DNA of 64,000 nucleotides from Planctomycetaceae bacterium (GCA_019636285.1 JAHBXV010000030.1:1-64000), one strand, 5' to 3'; numbered from the stretch's first letter, positions 1-12,314 are shown. Made by a program: numbers and translations. Notes: generated from the sequence alone by a model not told the origin.

Positions 1-108
1 GCTCTCGCGGGAACCGTTCAACTCGACAAGTTGAATGACGAGTCGGCCATCATCCTCGTCCGTCGCGAAGGAGATCGGCTCGATCTGGAAACCGTTTCAC
101 TGCCGTAA
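1..108 (+). CDS. C-terminal fragment of an unidentified protein (cut by window edge)
   Basis: An open frame runs from the first base of the window to a TAA at 106-108 and gives about 35 residues ending ILVRREGDRLDLETVSLP. The alternation of hydrophobic and charged residues, with an 'LVRREG' strand near the end, resembles the last strands of a PDZ domain, as at the end of periplasmic trypsin-like proteases. That is only a resemblance and the family cannot be fixed from this fragment. A strong terminator follows about 35 bases after the stop, which supports this being the true end of a gene. Confidence 0.55.
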   Translation, partial: ALAGTVQLDKLNDESAIILVRREGDRLDLETVSLP

Positions 109-143
109 GGCAACCGGGACCAGAACTTCGTTGCAGCAGCCAG

Positions 144-180
144 GAGGACCAGTGCCAACACTGGTCCTCTTTTCTTTTTT
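144..180 (+). terminator. Rho-independent terminator
   Basis: An 11-bp perfect stem (144-154 with 159-169) and a CCAA loop are followed by a T-rich tract (170-180). It closes the gene that enters from the left edge. Confidence 0.85.
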
Positions 181-183
181 CAA

Positions 184-277
184 TGAGCCTCCGTCAAAAC
201 CCGGTTGGCAGCCCGGAAACCTCTACAAATTCAGAATCATTTCGGAAGTCCAGAGGGTTTTGACGGTACTACATGAG
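184..277 (+). repeat. 94-bp inverted-repeat element, family R1 copy 1
   Basis: The element has 12-bp perfect terminal inverted repeats (CCGTCAAAACCC near the left end, GGGTTTTGACGG near the right end) and diverged interior sequence. A second 94-bp copy lies at 17461-17554 and an inverted copy at 19034-19119; a half copy is at 1884-1909. It has no coding capacity and looks like a MITE or REP-type element. Confidence 0.8.
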
Positions 278-642
278 ACATCCAACCATCACATTGTGAA
301 TTTCCTTCGCCTGTTCTTCATAGTCTCCTGGCCCCCTTGCCGCTCTTCATCTTTCGCTAAGTTGACGCACGATGGCCATTTGTCGTCTATTGCGGGTCAT
401 TGCTGCGGGCCGAAACTCGCTTCGCCGATTCTTTACACAAAATAATGCCATTTCTTGATTTGCGGCCAGGATGACGTGCCGGCCCCGCCGTTTCCTGGCC
501 GTTCGCTTTGCTGCGGGCGATGTCCGACTGTGAAGTATTTTTCACGCAACCTACATCAAGTCTTCACGGCTGAACGGATGATTCACGGGACTTCTTGCAA
601 CGTGCGAGAAGGTTCGACACCCGTTCTCTTCCGAGGATCATC
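278..642. other. Intergenic region upstream of the DUF1559 gene
   Basis: About 365 bases without a convincing gene. Short open frames here have no recognisable protein features. A small AT-rich palindrome (GTGAAGTATTTTTCAC, about 530-545) is the only structure seen. A promoter for the DUF1559 gene should lie here but no clear consensus was found. Confidence 0.4.
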
Positions 643-1785
643 ATGAAGTCCCTGTCGCCGGTTGCGTCCCCGGCCCGTCGAGGTTTCACGCTCATCGAGT
701 TGCTCGTCGTGATCGCGATCATCGCGATCCTCATCGCCCTGTTGCTCCCTGCCGTCCAGCAGGCCCGTGAAGCGGCTCGCCGCACCCAGTGCAAGAATAA
801 CCTGAAGCAGATCGGCCTGGCCTCGGCCAACTTCGAAAGCACGTACCGCAAGCTGCCTCACCCGGGCCAGTGCGACAGCACCGGCGGCGCCAGCACCGTC
901 TACATGACCCAGTCGACTCCGACGCTGCTGCTGCCGTACATCGATCAGGCCAACGTCTACAACCAGATGGACCATACGTTGGAATACGCCAACATGACGG
1001 CGGCGGGCTACACCATCGCGCAGATTCATCCGAATGCCAAGGGAGCCGTCTACAACGACGTTAACTACCCCAACACGGTCGCGGCTGCCCAGACGCAGAT
1101 TCCGTCGTTCGTCTGTCCCTCGACACCCATTTCGGGCGAAGGCCGGAGCGGGTCCGATACCTTCAAGTTCGGAGCCTGGGACTACATGTTCATCGCCGTT
1201 TCGGACGTCGAAGACGGCTCGACCGGTGCGGCCGATCCGGTCGGTACGCGGCCGACCGCCAGTGCCCGACGAGTCGCGATGACCGTCCAGGGCGCCCTGT
1301 CTTGCGACAAGTCGTGGGGCTACGGCAGCGTGACCGACGGCACCTCGAACACCATTCTGTGTATTGAAGACGCTGGTCGCGCCCATCCGAGCGTCTCCGT
1401 CTTCGGTTCGCTATCAAGCCGTCCTTCGCCGATCGCCAGCGAGGGTCCGCAATGGTCCGGTGGGGCCACGGGCGGCCGCCGGATGTATGCCTGGGCTGAC
1501 CCGGACTCTGGCACGAATGGTCTTTCGGGACCGAGCAACGCGATTTCCCCCGCGTCGCGGCTCATGGGAATCAATCGCTACGCCACCCCGATGGGTGGAC
1601 CCGCGGAATGCCGCTGGACGGTCAACAACTGTGGCCCGAACGATGAACCGTTCAGCTTCCACACGGGCGGCTGCCACGCGGCGATGCTCGATGGTTCGGT
1701 GCGGTTCTTCAGCGAAAGCACCGACACCATGGTTCTGAAGTGGATGGCCGGCTCGCAGGACGGTCGGACGTTCGAACTGCCCTAA
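643..1785 (+). CDS. DUF1559 protein with type IV pilin-like N-terminus
   Basis: The N-terminus has the prepilin cleavage/methylation motif [24 protein letters not shown], i.e. a short basic leader, G/F cleavage site, Glu at +5 and a hydrophobic helix, followed by [23 protein letters not shown]. The body (380 aa in all) ends with the DUF1559 hallmark DGSVRF. Planctomycetes carry tens to hundreds of these paralogues. They are thought to be exported pseudopilin-like surface proteins, but their role is unknown. The ATG at 643 is chosen because a GAGG Shine-Dalgarno lies just upstream and the prepilin leader then has a normal length; the open frame extends 16 codons further upstream. A small lipoprotein gene follows, which is a common arrangement for this family. 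Confidence 0.93.
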   Translation: MKSLSPVASPARRGFTLIELLVVIAIIAILIALLLPAVQQAREAARRTQCKNNLKQIGLASANFESTYRKLPHPGQCDSTGGASTVYMTQSTPTLLLPYIDQANVYNQMDHTLEYANMTAAGYTIAQIHPNAKGAVYNDVNYPNTVAAAQTQIPSFVCPSTPISGEGRSGSDTFKFGAWDYMFIAVSDVEDGSTGAADPVGTRPTASARRVAMTVQGALSCDKSWGYGSVTDGTSNTILCIEDAGRAHPSVSVFGSLSSRPSPIASEGPQWSGGATGGRRMYAWADPDSGTNGLSGPSNAISPASRLMGINRYATPMGGPAECRWTVNNCGPNDEPFSFHTGGCHAAMLDGSVRFFSESTDTMVLKWMAGSQDGRTFELP

Positions 1786-1883
1786 TCGGTTCGGTGACGT
1801 TAGCTCGCTCAATCGGCCCACGAGCGCGACATTGTTCGCCTCGTGGGCCTCTCCGATTCACCATCCCGGCAACGCGGGCCACG

Positions 1884-1909
1884 CCAACCGGGTTTTGACG
1901 CAAACTCCA
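1884..1909 (+). repeat. Half copy of family R1 element
   Basis: The 17-nt string CCAACCGGGTTTTGACG is identical to one terminus of the R1 element (reverse complement of its left end). The other terminus is absent. It lies 12 bases upstream of the lipoprotein start codon. Confidence 0.6.
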
Positions 1910-1921
1910 AGGATTCTTTCC

Positions 1922-2266
1922 ATGCGCTGGGTCTCTCTGTTTCTGGTTGTCGCGGCGGCGGGCTGCGGTTCGGTCAAAATGAACCCCGATCCAGTGAATG
2001 TTTCGGGCTCGGTCACCGTGGGCGGGCAGCCCGTCAGCAACGTCATCCTCCAATTCCAGCCGACGGGAGACGGTTTGCCGGCCCCGGTTCCGGTGACGGA
2101 TGGCAAATTCACCGCTTCGCTCCTGCCCGGCCAGTATGCCTACTTCATCGGCGAAGGAACCGATGTGAAGGCGTACGAAGCCGTCCCCGCCGAGTTTCGC
2201 GCGGCGACGCTCGATCGGCAGATCACGGTTTCATCGTCAACCTCGTCGCTCGACATCACGTTTTGA
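1922..2266 (+). CDS. Small lipoprotein with transthyretin/carboxypeptidase-regulatory-like domain
   Basis: 114 aa. A signal peptide ends in a lipobox (VVAAAGC), so the mature protein is predicted to be lipid-anchored. The mature part is a single beta-sandwich-like repeat: VSGSVTVGGQPVSNVILQFQ, then LLPGQYAYFIGE, as in the small regulatory domains often encoded just after DUF1559 genes in planctomycetes. No enzymatic residues are visible. It is probably co-transcribed with the DUF1559 gene 136 bases upstream and is closed by the terminator at 2301-2340. The start at 1922 gives a signal peptide of normal length; the frame is open 30 codons further upstream. Confidence 0.8.
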   Translation: MRWVSLFLVVAAAGCGSVKMNPDPVNVSGSVTVGGQPVSNVILQFQPTGDGLPAPVPVTDGKFTASLLPGQYAYFIGEGTDVKAYEAVPAEFRAATLDRQITVSSSTSSLDITF

Positions 2267-2300
2267 GCCACGCGATTCACTGGGCGGAAACATGATCGAA

Positions 2301-2340
2301 GACGGATGGTGCCCAGCGCATCATCCGTCTTTTTGCTTTT
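2301..2340 (+). terminator. Rho-independent terminator after the lipoprotein gene
   Basis: A 12-bp stem (2301-2312 with 2318-2329, one G-U pair) and 5-nt loop are followed by a T-rich tail. Confidence 0.85.
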
Positions 2341-2362
2341 TCTCAGATGTTTAGCGGCATCT

Positions 2363-2568
2363 GGACACGCGCCAGCTCTCGCGGCTGCGGAGGCCGTCGA
2401 CCGCCGTGCTGACGATGCCGCCCGCGTAGCCCGCCCCTTCGCCGATGGAGTAGAGCCCGGCGATGTGCTGCCGTGGGCGCGTCATGCGGTCGCGGTCGAT
2501 GCGGACGGGCGAACTGCCGCGCATCTCCCGCCCTCCCCAGGATCCTGTTCTTCAGACAGTCGCCGCGG
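2363..2568 (-). pseudogene. Decayed 3' fragment of a COG2509-type FAD dehydrogenase gene
   Basis: On the minus strand this stretch is clearly similar to the 3' end of the intact FAD dehydrogenase gene at 9751-11355 (long shared strings around its EMRGSSPVRIDRDRMT and IGEGAGYAGGIVS codons). It is broken by at least two indels: one where the parent reads LVGPEMRG and one near the C-terminal GLRSARELA. Only about the last 70 codons are present, with no start or FAD-binding region. It abuts the 3' end of the acyltransferase gene that ends at 2592. It is either the remnant of a second paralogue or a partial duplication. Confidence 0.8.
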
Positions 2569-2591
2569 AGCCTGGCAACGAGAGCGCCCAA

Positions 2592-3779
2592 TTACTGCTC
2601 GTCCAACGGACGCGTCCCCGGTCTCGTCAGCTCGCCACGAAACTTTCCCAGAACTCGGCGGACGGACTGCAACCAGGAACTGGTCAGATCGACGAACTTC
2701 GACAGCGGAACCACCACGCTGCCAATCGGCAGATCGTCGGGCCACAGGTGGCTGAGGTACGAATCGGGCTTGGCACAGCCGTCAATCAGGGTGATGTCAG
2801 GGTCATGTCGCTGGACGTGGGCCACCAGTTCGAGTTCGTGAATCGCGCCAGGGCTGCCTTTGGCCAATTCCTGGTTCCAGCCAATTTTGAAGGCGTAGAC
2901 CGACGGTCCACACCGCAGATTGATCGCCGATGCCGCCAGCCGGTCGCCCGCCCAGAGCTGTGTCAGCAAGAGTCCCCCGTGTGCGAACATTCCCTCGGAG
3001 AAGTCCTTGAGGAACGAAGTCGTGGCCTCGTGCGCCCCCATGGCCGTGCCGGCGGCACCCTTCCAGCCCGACTGTTCGAGTTCCAGAAACTGCTCGATGG
3101 CCCGCGGCAACCGGTCGCGATCGCGAATCTCCTCGAAACGAATCGGCCCCACGGCCTCGAGCGCATTCCGGCTGCGTCGCAGCGACTTCCGCCGCGAAGC
3201 CGAGAGCAGCTCTTCCAGGTTCCCCGTGCGAATCAGAGGAAAAACAGCGGGAGACTTCGTCCGTGACTCAACCAGCAATTCCAGGTCCGCCGCCTGCAAC
3301 ACGCTGCGTAGCCGTTTCGCCAGGAGGCCATCCATTCGTAGCCGCGGAAACCGGATCGCTTGCCATCGTCCGTCTCTCCGCAACGATGCCAGCGCGACCG
3401 AAAGCGCATCGGCCCAGCGCTCCTCATCGAGAAGCATGTTGGTCCGAAACGTGAATGGCGTTCCCCCGGCGACCAGATGCGGGAAGCAACAGACTCGGCT
3501 GGGGGCCGCGCTTTCGAAGGCTCCCAGCAGCAAGAGGCGTCCGCCGGTCCCTTCGGAAACCGAGAACAGCTTCGTCCCCGCCACTTCCGGAAACCAGCGC
3601 TGGGCCGGCAAGACAAAATCGGGAGCCAGAAAGGCGTTCGGAACGCACGATCTCTTTAAGAGATCGCGCCATCGATCGACAAACTCCGGCGTCACGGCAC
3701 GCGGTTCATGCCAGTGAGCCGTCAGCGCCGACGTATTCAGCACCGGGAGAGGCTCGATTTCCTGAACCGGACTCTGCAT
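2592..3779 (-). CDS. GNAT/FemAB-like acyltransferase (Acetyltransf_6 type)
   Basis: 395 aa, no signal peptide. The C-terminal half carries the features of the FemAB-like/CelD-type GNAT fold: LRRSRNALEAVGPIRFEEI, then ELEQSGWKGAAGTAM, then a strand-loop region ending in GWNQELAKGSPGAIHELEL. These proteins transfer an acyl or aminoacyl group, and several sit in polysaccharide or exopolysaccharide loci. The substrate cannot be inferred here. The gene stands alone, transcribed away from leuS. Immediately downstream is the FAD-dehydrogenase pseudogene fragment, so this gene may mark a deletion or insertion junction. Confidence 0.75.
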   Translation of the reverse strand: MQSPVQEIEPLPVLNTSALTAHWHEPRAVTPEFVDRWRDLLKRSCVPNAFLAPDFVLPAQRWFPEVAGTKLFSVSEGTGGRLLLLGAFESAAPSRVCCFPHLVAGGTPFTFRTNMLLDEERWADALSVALASLRRDGRWQAIRFPRLRMDGLLAKRLRSVLQAADLELLVESRTKSPAVFPLIRTGNLEELLSASRRKSLRRSRNALEAVGPIRFEEIRDRDRLPRAIEQFLELEQSGWKGAAGTAMGAHEATTSFLKDFSEGMFAHGGLLLTQLWAGDRLAASAINLRCGPSVYAFKIGWNQELAKGSPGAIHELELVAHVQRHDPDITLIDGCAKPDSYLSHLWPDDLPIGSVVVPLSKFVDLTSSWLQSVRRVLGKFRGELTRPGTRPLDEQ

Positions 3780-4138
3780 GGGGTAGGCCCAGCGATGAAA
3801 AGGAGCCTGAAGTGCTTGTTGGGACGACGCTCACAAACCTTCACTCAATGTATTCGCCGATAGCTTACGGAAAATTAAGGTTCAGTCGAGTCCAGTCCAC
3901 AAGACGGTCGTCTCCTCGCCCTTGAAACCGCTCCAATCGCTGCGTTCGGCCCCGCCGAATTCCCTTCCGGCCCCATCCGCGCTAAACTTTGTCGCTGTGG
4001 AAGGTTCCGACCGACTGGCCGCCCGGCTCCCGATGTCGGGAACCCGGTAGCACTCAACCGTGTCATCCGGGGGCGCTGCTGGCGCAACCGGAAAGCCGGG
4101 CCGCCTCGCTCTCTCACTTCTCTCGAACGACAAGCACC
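3780..4138. other. Divergent intergenic region between acyltransferase gene and leuS
   Basis: About 360 bases that must hold the promoters of both divergent genes. The only AT-rich patch is around 3835-3885. No T-box, hairpin terminator or repeat family member was seen. An in-frame extension of leuS to 3989 is open but lacks family similarity. Confidence 0.4.
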
Positions 4139-7282
<3,144 letters not shown>

Positions 7283-7333
7283 GTGTTGCTCGGTTTCGGT
7301 ACAACTCAACCGTTAGCACAGGAAGAATCCACA

Positions 7334-8128
7334 ATGACCGACATCATCCTTTTTCATTTTGACGACTCGCCAAGCTTTGAAGATTTGGCCATCAAGAACG
7401 GCACAAATCTCTGGGAAGAGTTGGCCTTGATGCAGGCACTGGGATACCAAACACCAGATGCCTTCAAGAAGGTCGTCATGAAGGCGATGCAGGCATGTCT
7501 CACGTTAGGGATTCCCACCGAGGACAACTTTGTCCGTGCCGAGGCGGGTACTTATCGCTACACACGATTCGCCTGTTACCTTGTTGCGATGAATGCTGAC
7601 ACTCGCAAGCCGCAGGTGGCGGCTGCGCAACTCTATTTCGCCGCGCTTGCTGAGACGTTTCAATCAGCTCTCGAACATGCGGACGCGATCGATCGTGTTC
7701 TGATACGTGATGAAGTCTCCGAAGGCGAAAAATCGCTGAGCAGTACCGCCAAGAGTCATGGGGTCGTCAATTATGCATTCTTTCAGAATGCCGGGTATCG
7801 CGGTATGTACAACATGAATCTCAAGAAACTCAAAGAGAAGAAGGGGGTTAAGGCCAGTCAAAATTTGATCGATCGCATGGGAAAAGAAGAGTTGGCTGCT
7901 CATCTATTTCGGATTACGCAGACGAATGCCAAGATTCGCAACTCCGGAGTTCAGGGGCAAATAGCGTTGGAGCAAACTGCCGAGCAGGTCGGAAAGCAAG
8001 TTCGAAAGAGCATGCTAGAAATCAGCGGGCACAAGCCCGAAGATTTGCCTGCCGCTGCTCCGATCAACGACGTGAAGAAAAACCTGAAGGCCGCAAACAA
8101 GAAGCTCAAGGGGCTTGACGATAAGTGA
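7334..8128 (+). CDS. dinD: DinD-like DNA-damage-inducible protein
   Basis: 264 aa. It has the DinD layout: an N-terminal BRO-N/antirepressor-like part (FEDLAIKNGTNLWEELALMQALGYQ), then FACYLVAMNADTRKPQVAAAQLYF, then the conserved FQNAGYRGMYNMNLKKLKEKKG and LIDRMGKEELAAHLFRITQT, and the C-terminal GKQVRKSMLEISGHKPEDLP. In E. coli, DinD is SOS-induced and promotes disassembly of RecA filaments. The ATG at 7334 gives the family N-terminus. Base composition is visibly less GC-rich than leuS and hflX on either side, with more AAG/AAA and TTG codons, which fits horizontal acquisition. No LexA box was recognised upstream. Confidence 0.88.
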   Translation: MTDIILFHFDDSPSFEDLAIKNGTNLWEELALMQALGYQTPDAFKKVVMKAMQACLTLGIPTEDNFVRAEAGTYRYTRFACYLVAMNADTRKPQVAAAQLYFAALAETFQSALEHADAIDRVLIRDEVSEGEKSLSSTAKSHGVVNYAFFQNAGYRGMYNMNLKKLKEKKGVKASQNLIDRMGKEELAAHLFRITQTNAKIRNSGVQGQIALEQTAEQVGKQVRKSMLEISGHKPEDLPAAAPINDVKKNLKAANKKLKGLDDK

Positions 8129-8318
8129 GCGACGTCAGAGATATGATTTCGTTTTGTCCGCACCGGATTGGATTTCCTTCCGAGTTGCGTCAGGCCGCCC
8201 TAGGCGACTTGTGAGGAGGATTTGTCAGGCGCACACATTTCTCCACCAAATCTCCCCGCGACGGGGATGGTCTGACGGGGTATAATTCGGCGGGCCGCGA
8301 ACCTCTGGCGTTCGCCGC

Positions 8319-9713
8319 GTGTCCATCCTGATTGTCACCAGTGATCCCGTCCTCAAGGAAAGTTCCGCCTTGCCTGAACCGATTCGCGAAGAGTTGCAGA
8401 CCCAGCATCGGACCGCCGTGCTGGTCGCCGTTCCCGACCCCGATCTCAAGCTCCCGCGCGAGCGCGTGCTGGACGAACTCAAAGGCCTGGTGAAAACCGC
8501 GGGCGTCACGGTCGTCGGCGAAATCATCCAGAATCGCGAGCGGCCCCATGCCGGGACGCTGCTCGGCAAGGGCAAGCTCGAAGAGCTGAAAGACCTCATC
8601 GCCGAAACCGGCGCCGAACTGGTGATTGTCGACAACAACCTGACCCCCGCCCAGGGGCGTCGGTTGGAAGAGGAAACGAAGCGGATCATTGTCGACCGCA
8701 GCGAATTGATCCTCGACATCTTCGCGACGCACGCCCGCACCTACGAGGCGAAGTTGCAGGTCGAACTCGCGCAGCTCCTCTATATGCGCAGCCGCCTGAA
8801 ACGCATGTGGACCCACCTTGAGCGCATCGAAGGGGGCATCGGCGCCAGTCGCGGGCCCGGCGAAAAGCAGATCGAAATCGACCGCCGGCTGATTGGTCAC
8901 CGCATCGCCGAGTTGCGGACGAAGCTGACCGAGATCGAAGGTCGGCGCGAACGCATGGTCCGGCAGCGGCATTCGCACGCGTTGGTCTCGCTGGTCGGCT
9001 ACACGAACGCCGGCAAAAGCACGTTGATGAACGCGCTGACTGATTCGGGCGTGTACGTCGCGGATCAGTTGTTCGCCACGCTCGATACCCGTACGCGCAA
9101 GTGGGCGGTCCCCGGTTGGGGCGACGTCCTGCTCAGCGATACCGTCGGGTTCGTCCGCGACTTGCCCCACGCGCTGGTTGCCTCGTTCAAGTCGACCCTC
9201 GAAGAAGCCCGGCAAGCCGACCTGCTGCTGCATGTCGTCGATGTCAGTCATCCCGAAGCCGAGAAACAGGTGGCGACCGTCGAAGAAGTGCTCGACGAGA
9301 TCGACGTCAAGGATCGTCCGTTTATCCTGGTCCTCAACAAGATCGACCGCGTCGAGAATCGCTCGATCGCCGACGTCTTGCGGGCCAGGTTCTCGCACGC
9401 CGTCACGGTCAGCGCGGCAACGGGCGAAGGGATCGACCGCCTGGGCGAACTGGTGGCCAGCTTGCTCGGCGATGGCTTTCAGGAACTGGAGATCGTTGCC
9501 CCCGTCTCGAACGGCAAGCTGTTGGCCTGGCTTGCCTCGCACGGCGAAGTCCACGATCAGCAGTTCGACGAAGCGAACGTGACGGTCCGCTGCCGCCTCC
9601 CCAGCAACCAGGTCTGGAAGCTGGAGCAGGAAGAGGGTATTGAGATACGCCGATTGACCCCTGAAACCCGCCCTCAGCCTGTCGAACCGTTGCCGCTCGC
9701 GGAAACCGCCTGA
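8319..9713 (+). CDS. hflX: GTPase HflX
   Basis: 464 aa ribosome-associated GTPase that splits or rescues stalled ribosomes. The HflX N-terminal domain includes VVGEIIQNRERPHAGTLLGKGK and the linker GPGEKQIEIDRRLI. The G domain follows: P-loop GYTNAGKST, DTVGF (G3), NKID (G4). The C-terminal part is short. The start codon is GTG at 8319, with no in-frame ATG upstream in a sensible place. A TATAAT hexamer sits at 8281-8286, about 38 bases upstream of the start and possibly a -10 element, but no matching -35 was found. It is monocistronic, convergent with the FAD dehydrogenase gene whose stop lies 38 bases away. Confidence 0.95.
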   Translation: MSILIVTSDPVLKESSALPEPIREELQTQHRTAVLVAVPDPDLKLPRERVLDELKGLVKTAGVTVVGEIIQNRERPHAGTLLGKGKLEELKDLIAETGAELVIVDNNLTPAQGRRLEEETKRIIVDRSELILDIFATHARTYEAKLQVELAQLLYMRSRLKRMWTHLERIEGGIGASRGPGEKQIEIDRRLIGHRIAELRTKLTEIEGRRERMVRQRHSHALVSLVGYTNAGKSTLMNALTDSGVYVADQLFATLDTRTRKWAVPGWGDVLLSDTVGFVRDLPHALVASFKSTLEEARQADLLLHVVDVSHPEAEKQVATVEEVLDEIDVKDRPFILVLNKIDRVENRSIADVLRARFSHAVTVSAATGEGIDRLGELVASLLGDGFQELEIVAPVSNGKLLAWLASHGEVHDQQFDEANVTVRCRLPSNQVWKLEQEEGIEIRRLTPETRPQPVEPLPLAETA

Positions 9714-9750
9714 GGGTCCGCAAGCATCTCGCGAGGTTTTCGGCAAAATC

Positions 9751-11355
9751 TCAACGTGTTGGCGCGTGTGTCCGCGCCAGCTCCCGCGCGCTGCGGAGGC
9801 CGTCGACGGCCGCGCTGACGATGCCGCCCGCGTAGCCAGCCCCTTCGCCGATGGGGTAGAGCCCGGCGATCTGCTGGCATTGGCGCGTCATGCGGTCGCG
9901 GTCGATGCGGACAGGCGAGCTGCCGCGCATCTCCGGTCCCACCAGGACCGCATTCTTCAGGAAGTCGCCACGCAATTTGCGATCCATCAGCGGCAATCCC
10001 TTGCGGAGCGCCGTGGCGATCACCGGCGGAAGCACCTCATCCAATGGCATCGCGAAGGTGCCGCGTTCGTACGAGCACTCGTAGCGATCCCCAGACTGTG
10101 GAGTGCGAGCGGCAATGAAGTCTCCCGCTCGCTGAATGGGGCACAGGTAGTTTGATCCCGCCAGACGAAACGCGGCGGCTTCGTACTTGCGCTGCACTTC
10201 CACACCGGCGAGTGGATGATCGCTGCCGAATTCGCTCGGCTCCAGCGTGACCACGATCCCACTGTTGGCGAACGGCGTGTCGTGCCGCGAATTGCTCATG
10301 CCGTTGGAACAGAACATCTCCGGTTCCGACACGCTGGGAATGATGATCCCTCCCGCGCACATGCAGAACGTAAAGACATCCCGCGTGCTGGTGGCCTGAA
10401 CGGTGTAGTCGGCTGCCCCGAGAATGTTGAGGTACTCGTCGCGGCCATACTTGTGCCGATTGATCTGTTCCTGGGGCTGCTCGATGCGCACGCCAAGCTG
10501 AAACGCCTTAGGGAGCAGCGGCACTCCTAGTTCCAACAGTTGCCGATAGGTATCGCGGGCGCTGTGACCGATTCCCAGAAAGACCTGCGACGTTGCGATC
10601 CGTCCCGATGACGTGTGGACGCCGCGAATCGCGCCGTCGACAATCTCCAAGCCTTCCAGCCGACAGCCGAAGCGGTACTCGCCGCCGAGCGCTTCGATCT
10701 TGCGGCGGAAGTTGCGGCAGATCATGGGAAGTTTGTTGCTCCCCAGGTGCGGGCGATTCTCGTAGACCAGTGACGGCCGGCCCCCGCATTCCACAAAACG
10801 GTGCAGCACCCAGTCGACATCGGGGCCTTCCATCCGGCAGGTCAATTTGCCATCGCTGAAGCACCCGGCGCCCCCTTCGCCGAACAGGTAGTTGTTCTCC
10901 GGCTCGAAGGAGCCGCCGCGATCGAACGCGCGAACGGCGGGCACACGCTCTTTCACCGGCTGACCCCGCTCCAGCAGGATCGGACGATACCCCTTGAGCG
11001 CGAGATAGTAACCCGCCAACAGTCCAGCCGGTCCCGTTCCCACGACCACCGGCCGCTCGGCCAGGGGCTCGCTACCCGGAAGTGGGTCGTCGAACTCAGG
11101 GGGCGAATAGATGCCGGCTCCGTCGCGCAAATTCTGGCGCAGCGTCGCCGAGGCCAGCGTCTCCTCCGGCAGATCGACGAGTGTCGTGTAGACAAATTGC
11201 AGATTGGTCGACGACCTCGCATCGAGGCTCTTTTTGAGAATCCGCCACTGCGAAAGATCGTTCGGATCGACCCCCAACCGCCGCGCGAGCACCCCCGGCA
11301 GTTCCGATTCGGGAACATCGACAGGGAGACGAATATTAGGGACGCGGACGGACAT
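9751..11355 (-). CDS. COG2509-type FAD-dependent dehydrogenase
   Basis: 534 aa. An N-terminal domain (VRVPNIRLPVDVPESELPGVLARRL, then YTTLVDLPEE) precedes an FAD/NAD Rossmann motif (VVVGTGPAGLLAGYYLALKG). Further family blocks are NNYLFGEGGAGCFSDGKLT, LGIGHSARDTYRQLLELGV and the C-terminal GEGAGYAGGIVSAAVDGL. Members are described as uncharacterised FAD-dependent dehydrogenases and the substrate is unknown. The start at 11355 (MSVRVPNIRL) is preferred over an upstream extension to 11436 with no family character. A broken copy of its 3' end lies at 2363-2568. Confidence 0.9.
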   Translation of the reverse strand: MSVRVPNIRLPVDVPESELPGVLARRLGVDPNDLSQWRILKKSLDARSSTNLQFVYTTLVDLPEETLASATLRQNLRDGAGIYSPPEFDDPLPGSEPLAERPVVVGTGPAGLLAGYYLALKGYRPILLERGQPVKERVPAVRAFDRGGSFEPENNYLFGEGGAGCFSDGKLTCRMEGPDVDWVLHRFVECGGRPSLVYENRPHLGSNKLPMICRNFRRKIEALGGEYRFGCRLEGLEIVDGAIRGVHTSSGRIATSQVFLGIGHSARDTYRQLLELGVPLLPKAFQLGVRIEQPQEQINRHKYGRDEYLNILGAADYTVQATSTRDVFTFCMCAGGIIIPSVSEPEMFCSNGMSNSRHDTPFANSGIVVTLEPSEFGSDHPLAGVEVQRKYEAAAFRLAGSNYLCPIQRAGDFIAARTPQSGDRYECSYERGTFAMPLDEVLPPVIATALRKGLPLMDRKLRGDFLKNAVLVGPEMRGSSPVRIDRDRMTRQCQQIAGLYPIGEGAGYAGGIVSAAVDGLRSARELARTHAPTR

Positions 11356-11564
11356 CGGTAGGAACTGCGTTAGAACCGGATCTGGCGAGCCCCGCATTAT
11401 CAACGACCAACGTCCCGCGCACAACATGGAAGCCAAAGAGTGGCCATCAGCCGTCAGGGATCAGCCATCAGTGATGAGTCACGATGAAGATCCGACCTGT
11501 TTGGCGACTGGCCGAGGATGCCGCTAGAATCCCGACGCACCATAACCCTTGAAAGAGACAACCC

Positions 11565-12314
11565 ATGCGTCATGACGGACGGCTTCCCGGTCAATTGCGG
11601 CCTATTCGCATTCAGCGGCAGTTCACCGGATCGGCTCCGGGAAGCGTGCTGATTCAGGCGGGAAAGACCACGATTCTCTGCACGGCGAGCGTCGACCAGA
11701 CCCTGCCGCCCTGGAAACTGGCCGGAGTGACCGACCCCTCGAAGCTGACCGGCTGGCTGACAGCCGAGTATTCGATGCTGCCGGGAAGTACGACTCCGCG
11801 CAAACGTCGTGATCGCGACAAAATGGACGGCCGCTCGACCGAAATTCAACGACTCATCGGCCGCAGCCTTCGCGCGGCGGTCGATTTCGTCGCACTGGGG
11901 CCGCGGGCGATTACCATCGATTGCGACGTGCTGGAAGCCGACGGCGGGACGCGAACCCTCAGCATCACGGGGGGCTTCATCGCCCTGTGCGACGCCCTCG
12001 CGACGATCAAGGAGAATCTCCCAGCCGATCGGCCGGTGCTCAAATCGAGCATCGCGGCCGTCAGTGTCGGCATCGTGAACGGCGAACCCGTGCTGGACCT
12101 CGACTACGAGGAAGACAGCCAGGCCGAAACCGATCTGAACGTCGTCATGACCGGAGCCGGATCGTTCATTGAAGTGCAGGGAACGGCGGAGGGAGCCGCC
12201 TTCGCGCGGCAGGAACTCGATCAACTGCTCGACCTGGCAACTGCGGGAATCGCGGGGCTGACCAACGTCCAGCGGAATGCGTTGGGGGAAGAGTGGTCAG
12301 TGGTTGGGGGGTAG
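11565..12314 (+). CDS. rph: Ribonuclease PH
   Basis: 249 aa phosphorolytic 3'-5' exoribonuclease that trims tRNA 3' ends. Family blocks in order: [81 protein letters not shown]-like (here [17 protein letters not shown]) and [20 protein letters not shown]. The last residues (EEWSVVGG) are encoded by a dispersed TGGTCAGTGGTTGG repeat that runs across the stop codon, so the native C-terminus has probably been rewritten by the repeat. The gene is monocistronic. Confidence 0.95.
   Translation: MRHDGRLPGQLRPIRIQRQFTGSAPGSVLIQAGKTTILCTASVDQTLPPWKLAGVTDPSKLTGWLTAEYSMLPGSTTPRKRRDRDKMDGRSTEIQRLIGRSLRAAVDFVALGPRAITIDCDVLEADGGTRTLSITGGFIALCDALATIKENLPADRPVLKSSIAAVSVGIVNGEPVLDLDYEEDSQAETDLNVVMTGAGSFIEVQGTAEGAAFARQELDQLLDLATAGIAGLTNVQRNALGEEWSVVGG

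Noticed and set aside
2463-3266. Plus-strand 267-codon frame over the acyltransferase gene
   Set aside because: Antisense shadow; the minus-strand GNAT-like protein is well supported.
8281-8286. TATAAT hexamer upstream of hflX as a promoter
   Set aside because: No -35 element at suitable spacing; mentioned only within the hflX entry.
8190-9746. 518-codon open frame antisense to hflX
   Set aside because: Shadow of hflX; translation has no family character.
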